From: JAGVPT01 sp963772165
GTDB taxonomy: Bacteria > Bacteroidota > Ignavibacteria > UBA10030 > UBA8401
Length of the DNA stretch: 64,000 nucleotides
Assembly: GCA_963772165.1 (NCBI GenBank)
Contig: CAVYWA010000010.1
Span: forward strand, 1-64,000
Direction of reading: 5' to 3'
A program made the translations under genes and the position numbers. The notes under the pieces are model-generated. The model ran no database searches. It was given only the letters and a program-made list of their open reading frames with translations, and was not told where the DNA came from. Positions 59,245 to 64,000 of this stretch are shown here, one piece after another (position 1 is the first letter of the stretch; the number at the start of each line of letters is the position of its first letter).

Positions 59245-61806
59245 CTACGCCCAAAGCACCCATCCCTGCTTGAACGGATTGTCGATGTCCGGGTGATGGG
59301 GAAGGATGCGAACGGTGTAGCCCTGTCGTCCGCTCGATTCCGATTTGATGGTACTGAAGAATTCGAAGACTCTGCCTTTCGGTTTTCCGGAGGCGACCAT
59401 CGGAAGAACCGTCGGATTCGCAATCTCTCCGGCTAAATTCAGCATGCCGTGGTACAATTCCACTCTGACGTCATCCGGCGTCAGGGCACCGAGGTCGATG
59501 CTCGCATGAACATCGAGGGACTCTCCAACCTTCATTCCTTTCTGCCCGTCCGACTTGATCTCCACGATCTTTATACCTCCCCAGCTTTGTTGTATTTTTG
59601 CCCGCCATACTGCGAGGGCTTTCGTGGTCTTCAATTTTTCACTGGTGAGAGACGAATAGCGGTTATGAGCCGGAAGATAATATTTCTCCGCGTATTCTTT
59701 CACCATCCTATTCGTGTTGAAGACCGGACAGATTTCCCGCATCGAAGTTTTCATTTTGCTGATCCATGCACGGGGCAATCCGTCGGCACCGCGATTATAG
59801 AAGAGGGGAATCAGTTCCTTCTCGAGAAGATTGTACAGTGCGTTCGATTCAACTTCGTCCTGATATTTCTCGTCGCCATACTCTTCTCCCTGTCCGATCG
59901 CCCAGCCGGTGTTGACGTTGCATGCTTCTACCCACCAGCCGTCGAGAACGCTGAGGTTCAGTGCGCCGTTCACCGCTGCTTTCATCCCGCTCGTGCCGCT
60001 TGCCTCGAGAGGACGGCGCGGCGTGTTCAGCCAAACGTCGACGCCCTGAACAAGGTAGCGGGCAACAACCATATCATAATCTTCAATGAAGACCATACGG
60101 CGCCGTGCTTCGGGCTGCCGGGCAAAATGAATGATCTCCCTGATCAATTCCTTCCCGGGATTATCCATCGGGTGAGCCTTGCCGGCAAAAATAATTTGCA
60201 CGGGTCGATCCTTATCGCTAAGAATGCGGATCAAACGCTCTGCATCGCGCAGCAACAGGGTGGCTCTTTTGTACGTCGCATAGCGGCGGGCAAAACCAAT
60301 TGTGAGGGCATCGGGGTTGAGGAGCTCCGATGCTTGTGCGACTTCATTGCGCAATGCTCCCCGGGATTCAAATTGAGATCGGAGCCGCTGACGCGCAAAT
60401 GCAACCAGCCGTTCCCGTCTCCGTTCGTGTGTTCGCCACAATTCTTCGTCCGGGATACGATGCACAAAACTCCACAGCGCGCTCTCGCTCACGTCGTCCT
60501 TCCATCGTGGGCCGAGATATCGTTCAAACAAGCCCACCATATCACGGCTGACCCATGACGGAACGTGAACGCCGTTCGTAATGGCGCCGATCGGCGTGTC
60601 TTGAACCGGAATACCGGGCCACACGTTCTGCCACATCGCCCGCGAGACTTCGCCATGAAGTTTGCTCACGCCGTTGCTGTACGCAGACATTCGCAACGCT
60701 AGAATCGTCATGCAAAAATCTTCGGCGTCGTTGTTGATATCCCTCCGGCCTAATCCGAGAAATTCTTTCCGGGAAATTCCGAGCGTTCCGTAGAACTGCC
60801 CAAAATATTTATCCATCAACGCCGGGGTAAAATAATCGTTCCCCGCCGGGACCGGAGTGTGAGTGGTGAAGACCGCACCTGCGGTCGCCGCTTCGCGGGC
60901 TTCCGCGAAGGAAATACTATTCTCTTTCATCAGCTGACGGCATTGCTCGAGTGAAAGAAATGCCGAGTGTCCCTCGTTCATGTGGCAGACCGTCGGTTTC
61001 ATCCCCATGGCACACAATGCCCTGTAGCCTCCGATGCCGAGCATGATTTCCTGTTTCATTCTCAATTCACGGTCGCCGGCATATAGTTGATCGGTGATAT
61101 CCTGGTCCTCCTGAGAGTTCACCGGGATGTTGGTATCAAGCAGAAAAACAGGAACACGCCCTGCCTGCACGCGCCACACCTGGGCATAGATGTTTCGCCC
61201 CGGGTACTCAACCGACACCGTAATGGGTTGGTCTTCTTTGTCCCTCTCGATTTGGATCGGCTGGGTATAAAAATCATTTTCAGGATTGCGCTCCTGCTGC
61301 CAGCCGTCGACGTTTAAATACTGGCTGAAGTACCCTTTTTGATAAAGCAATCCGACGCCAACGAGCGGAATTCCCAGGTCGCTCGCCGACTTGATGTGGT
61401 CTCCGGAAAGAATTCCCAGACCGCCTGAATAGTTCGGCAAACATTCCGTCAATCCAAACTCCGCGGAAAAATATGCGATAGCCGGAGTGCTCTCCTTGCC
61501 ATACTTTTTTTGAAACCAACTCGAGCTTACATCGAGGTATTGTGCGTAACGGTCCCACGCCCGGTCAAGCTCGCCGAGAAACGCTTCATCATGCGCCAGC
61601 GAGTTCAGCCTTTGCTGCTTGATTGCGCCGAGCATCTGAACGGGATTGTGATGAGATTCCTCCCAAAGATCGGTGTCGAGACGCATAAATACTTCCAGCA
61701 ATTCATGGTCCCAGACCCAAATAAGATTGTATGCAAGTGCATAGAGGCGTTGAAGGGGTTGAGGAAGAGACGGTGCAACAGAATAGGTAAAAATCGGACG
61801 AGTCAT
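59245..61806 (-). CDS. glgP: Alpha-glucan phosphorylase with N-terminal DUF3417
   Basis: 853 aa. Releases glucose-1-phosphate from glycogen or starch. The first 120 residues are the DUF3417 domain of the Thermotoga/actinobacterial phosphorylase branch (LQRLYALAYNLIWVWDHELL). The core has IAYFSAEFGLTECLPNYSGG, CHMNEGHSAFLSLE, and the PLP lysine in EASGTSGMKAAVNGALNLS. GGAGG precedes the ATG. No other glycogen genes are adjacent. Confidence 0.95.
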   Translation of the reverse strand: MTRPIFTYSVAPSLPQPLQRLYALAYNLIWVWDHELLEVFMRLDTDLWEESHHNPVQMLGAIKQQRLNSLAHDEAFLGELDRAWDRYAQYLDVSSSWFQKKYGKESTPAIAYFSAEFGLTECLPNYSGGLGILSGDHIKSASDLGIPLVGVGLLYQKGYFSQYLNVDGWQQERNPENDFYTQPIQIERDKEDQPITVSVEYPGRNIYAQVWRVQAGRVPVFLLDTNIPVNSQEDQDITDQLYAGDRELRMKQEIMLGIGGYRALCAMGMKPTVCHMNEGHSAFLSLEQCRQLMKENSISFAEAREAATAGAVFTTHTPVPAGNDYFTPALMDKYFGQFYGTLGISRKEFLGLGRRDINNDAEDFCMTILALRMSAYSNGVSKLHGEVSRAMWQNVWPGIPVQDTPIGAITNGVHVPSWVSRDMVGLFERYLGPRWKDDVSESALWSFVHRIPDEELWRTHERRRERLVAFARQRLRSQFESRGALRNEVAQASELLNPDALTIGFARRYATYKRATLLLRDAERLIRILSDKDRPVQIIFAGKAHPMDNPGKELIREIIHFARQPEARRRMVFIEDYDMVVARYLVQGVDVWLNTPRRPLEASGTSGMKAAVNGALNLSVLDGWWVEACNVNTGWAIGQGEEYGDEKYQDEVESNALYNLLEKELIPLFYNRGADGLPRAWISKMKTSMREICPVFNTNRMVKEYAEKYYLPAHNRYSSLTSEKLKTTKALAVWRAKIQQSWGGIKIVEIKSDGQKGMKVGESLDVHASIDLGALTPDDVRVELYHGMLNLAGEIANPTVLPMVASGKPKGRVFEFFSTIKSESSGRQGYTVRILPHHPDIDNPFKQGWVLWA

Positions 61807-61856
61807 AAATCCTCCATCGTCAGCATTGAAAGGAACGAAGAATCGCGGAACCGATG

Positions 61857-63470
61857 TTATTTGAATTCTTCCATCGGCATGCCATCGACAGTACGGGGGT
61901 AGTCTATGTTGAGAATACGAGCAAGTGTCGGAGCGATGTCGACTGTGTGGACTTCACGTTGGATATGAATTGCTTCCATCCCGGGGTACAAGAATATTAT
62001 CGGCACATGCGTGTCATAACTATATACCGAACCATGAGTCGTCCCGGTGGAATGGGACGCCACCAGGCAATATTCACAATACCGAACTTGAAAATCTTCT
62101 CCGCGCGGCGGATAGTAACTGCGCCTGAATTGCGCAAGATATGGACGGTCGAGCGTCTGCGCATCCATCAGCTCACGGCGAAAGTATACATCGGCGATGC
62201 CGTCGATATGACGCAGCGCTTCGCCGGCACGATGTTCGAGCTGGACACTATCTTTCCCGGCACGAGCGGCAGCCGCATAATTCAAAAATCCGCCTGCTTC
62301 AAAAATTGGATCCGTTATCGTCCATTCCTTCCGGATGGCGCGGTCGATCGAATCAATTTTTACTTTGATTTGCGTCGAATATAAAATTCGGCGTGCTTCT
62401 TGATGCTTGAATTGAACGAGAAATTCCGGCAGAGGCATGACCCCGTGATCTGCACTCAGCACCACGACGACGTTGGAGGAACCGACAACCGAATCCACGT
62501 GGGAAAAGAATGAGCCAAGCGCCCGGTCCAGCCGGAACAAATGGTCCATCATCTCGTGGCTGTTCGGACCGAATGCGTGGCCGACATAATCACAATCGGA
62601 CAAACCTAAACAGAGAAGGTCGGTAACCCCTCGCTGGCCAAGCTTCTCCGCCTCGACCGCTTTTTGCGCGAAATCCAGGACCAGCATATCGCCGTACGGC
62701 GACGTCAGGATTTGCTCATTTTTTCTCGACGGCGAAAACGCATGGGGAAACGATGAAGAAGAATCCCATTTTGCTTCGGCGCTGAACTCGTCGGGGCCTT
62801 CGTGCGTGTAAATGCTGTCCGGCAAAAGTTTTGTCCATGATGCCGGGACATTTTTTTCTATCCACTGTGATCCGTTGAAATCGCGTACCCACTCCGGCCA
62901 ATGTCGAGTATAATATTCTGACGTTACCATGTGGCCGGTCTTTTTGCTATACCAAAATGCGTAATCGGGATGTTTTCCCCCCATTAAAATCGCCGCCCGG
63001 TCTTTTCCCGAAGCTGCTATGACTTTCGACTGCGGTGATGAGGCCTTCAGCCAATCGCCGATCCCCGTGACAAGAAGGTTGTTCGGTGAAGAGCCTCCTC
63101 CTTCGTCATCAACAGGAGCCGCAGCCGTATCCTCGACACAGTAGACCGACTTTCGCGTGAGGGGATTGATCCATTCATTCTCGATCATACCGCTTTTCAT
63201 CGGGTATGTACCGGTGCTGAGCGTTGCATGACCAAGGCACGTTACGCTCGAAGCGTAATTGAGATTCGCATTCGAGAAGAACACTCCGTCGGTGTAGAGT
63301 TGTTTGAGTCCGCCCGTGAAATAAGGGGCAAAACGGTCAAAATAATCTTCCCTCATCTGGTCGACCGAAATAAAAATGATCAACCGCGGCGGTACCGCCG
63401 CAAACAATTGCCATGCTGCCGTTGTCAGCACCAACCCCATCAACAGAACCCTTCTTCGCAAGCTTTTCAT
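61857..63470 (-). CDS. PafA-like alkaline phosphatase / phosphodiesterase
   Basis: 537 aa with a signal peptide (VLLMGLVLTTAAWQLFA). Alkaline-phosphatase superfamily: metal-binding Asp37 in ISVDQMREDYF, nucleophile Thr77 in SVTCLGHATLSTGTYP, LSDCDYVGHAFGPNSHE and VVVLSADHGVMP. The block SVTCxGHA with Thr nucleophile matches PafA, the calcium-independent-of-zinc-pair type phosphate-releasing enzyme of Bacteroidota. Predicted periplasmic. Confidence 0.9.
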   Translation of the reverse strand: MKSLRRRVLLMGLVLTTAAWQLFAAVPPRLIIFISVDQMREDYFDRFAPYFTGGLKQLYTDGVFFSNANLNYASSVTCLGHATLSTGTYPMKSGMIENEWINPLTRKSVYCVEDTAAAPVDDEGGGSSPNNLLVTGIGDWLKASSPQSKVIAASGKDRAAILMGGKHPDYAFWYSKKTGHMVTSEYYTRHWPEWVRDFNGSQWIEKNVPASWTKLLPDSIYTHEGPDEFSAEAKWDSSSSFPHAFSPSRKNEQILTSPYGDMLVLDFAQKAVEAEKLGQRGVTDLLCLGLSDCDYVGHAFGPNSHEMMDHLFRLDRALGSFFSHVDSVVGSSNVVVVLSADHGVMPLPEFLVQFKHQEARRILYSTQIKVKIDSIDRAIRKEWTITDPIFEAGGFLNYAAAARAGKDSVQLEHRAGEALRHIDGIADVYFRRELMDAQTLDRPYLAQFRRSYYPPRGEDFQVRYCEYCLVASHSTGTTHGSVYSYDTHVPIIFLYPGMEAIHIQREVHTVDIAPTLARILNIDYPRTVDGMPMEEFK

Positions 63471-63630
63471 ACGGGATGTTTTCTCTCGTTTAGTCCGATG
63501 ATCACTTTTCTACACCGATGAAAGATACGACAAAGTTAGAAAGATAGAAAGAGCTATTCCAAAAAACTATTTTATTTCGTATCTTGAAACAATAACTGTT
63601 AACAATTTCTTAACCTATCATCTACGTCTT

Positions 63631-64000
63631 ATGCGCACGCACATGATCAAAGCTTTTTCTCTTGCCGGCTGCCTCTGGCTTCTGTTCGTTTTCCCGTTAG
63701 CCTCCCAGCCGAAGTCCATTACCATCCTTCATACCAACGATATTCATGCAAATTTTATTCCGCATGAAGCAACGTGGATCAGGGAAACCCCGAAGCCGAT
63801 GGTAGGAGGAATAAACGAACTCTCGTTTGCACTCGACAGTATCCGGAAGATAAACAATGCGACATTGTACCTCGACGCGGGAGACATCATGACGGGAAAC
63901 CCGATTACCGAATACGAGTACAAAGGCGCCCTCGGCGGAGCCCTTTTTGAAATGATGAACATGATAGGATGTGAAGCGTGGTGTCTTGGAAACCATGACT
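63631..64000 (+). CDS. 5'-nucleotidase / metallophosphatase, N-terminal part
   Basis: Runs off the right edge; 123 codons are present from the ATG at 63631. Signal peptide (IKAFSLAGCLWLLFVFPLAS). The calcineurin-like metal motifs are clear: LHTNDIHANF, DAGDIMTGNP and GNHD at the very edge. This is the UDP-sugar hydrolase/5'-nucleotidase type. Divergent from the PafA-like gene, so together they suggest periplasmic phosphate scavenging. Confidence 0.88.
   Translation, partial: MRTHMIKAFSLAGCLWLLFVFPLASQPKSITILHTNDIHANFIPHEATWIRETPKPMVGGINELSFALDSIRKINNATLYLDAGDIMTGNPITEYEYKGALGGALFEMMNMIGCEAWCLGNHD

Overview
The window looks like chromosome of a Gram-negative bacterium of the FCB superphylum, most likely an Ignavibacteria/Chlorobi-type lineage of Bacteroidota. 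The reasons are a GWxTD-domain exported protein, very long exported TPR proteins, an ExbB/ExbD/TonB set, a serine palmitoyltransferase-type gene, an Omp85 protein, a UbiA prenyltransferase of the ether-lipid/quinone type, a DUF3417-type glucan phosphorylase and a PafA-like phosphatase. The taxon is an inference, because there is no rRNA here. Most of the first 43 kb is coded on the minus strand and much of 44-54 kb on the plus strand.

Layout. 1-1.9 kb: start of nuoC, nuoB, nuoA, a YfgM-like protein and tRNA-Arg(CCG). 1.95-4.55 kb: an AT-rich accessory patch with an orphan lipoprotein, an orphan membrane protein, a small orphan and a DinJ/YafQ-type toxin-antitoxin pair with its own operator. 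4.6-8.0 kb: Tat-exported dipeptide epimerase, universal stress protein, cyclic-nucleotide-binding protein, ilvE. 8.1-11.7 kb: GNAT-type acyltransferase, serine palmitoyltransferase-like enzyme and an epimerase-type reductase, which together resemble a bacterial ceramide locus. 11.9-13.6 kb: sugar-phosphate transferase and a small membrane protein. 13.6-21 kb: an operon TPR / outer-membrane barrel / SPOR / ExbB / ExbD / TonB. 21.3-28.9 kb: carB, cstA, yraN, rnhB, ubiA-type gene. 28.9-38.6 kb: a tightly overlapping minus-strand run (GT9, DUF3108, an uncharacterised family, CPBP protease, zinc-ribbon protein, a frameshifted cdsA, rimO, GWxTD, Omp85). 38.7-44.1 kb: dipeptidase, geranylgeranyl-reductase-like protein with ferredoxin, FKBP, acyl-ACP desaturase, HU, small secreted and membrane proteins. 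44.3-54.3 kb (+): 1210-aa TPR protein, a hypothetical protein, a four-helix-bundle (S23/IVP-like) cassette, obgE, an interspersed palindrome, ruvB, CoA-acylating aldehyde dehydrogenase, DNA-3-methyladenine glycosylase. 54.4-64 kb: a membrane-protein cluster with a winged-helix regulator, a Cys/Met PLP enzyme, ferritin, glucan phosphorylase, a PafA-like phosphatase and the start of a 5'-nucleotidase.

The most unusual signal is not a gene family. Several loci carry degenerate 7-bp tandem repeats. They have different words at different places, are often arranged as facing inverted arms, and butt against stop or start codons (about 8.06-8.14, 26.75-26.84, 39.30-39.45, 49.16-49.62, 53.30-53.39 and 53.59-53.68 kb). 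At 49.2-49.6 kb a 28-bp heptamer-built inverted repeat (27/28 matching) brackets the four-helix-bundle gene exactly, like a small mobile cassette between a hypothetical gene and obgE. At 53.3 kb an array is translated inside the aldehyde dehydrogenase linker as 7-residue repeats. At 39.3 kb arrays encode the leader region of a dipeptidase.

Two short membrane-protein genes, 42 and 57 codons, were found by reading the gaps. All functional calls rest on motifs and remembered family features; no searches were run.
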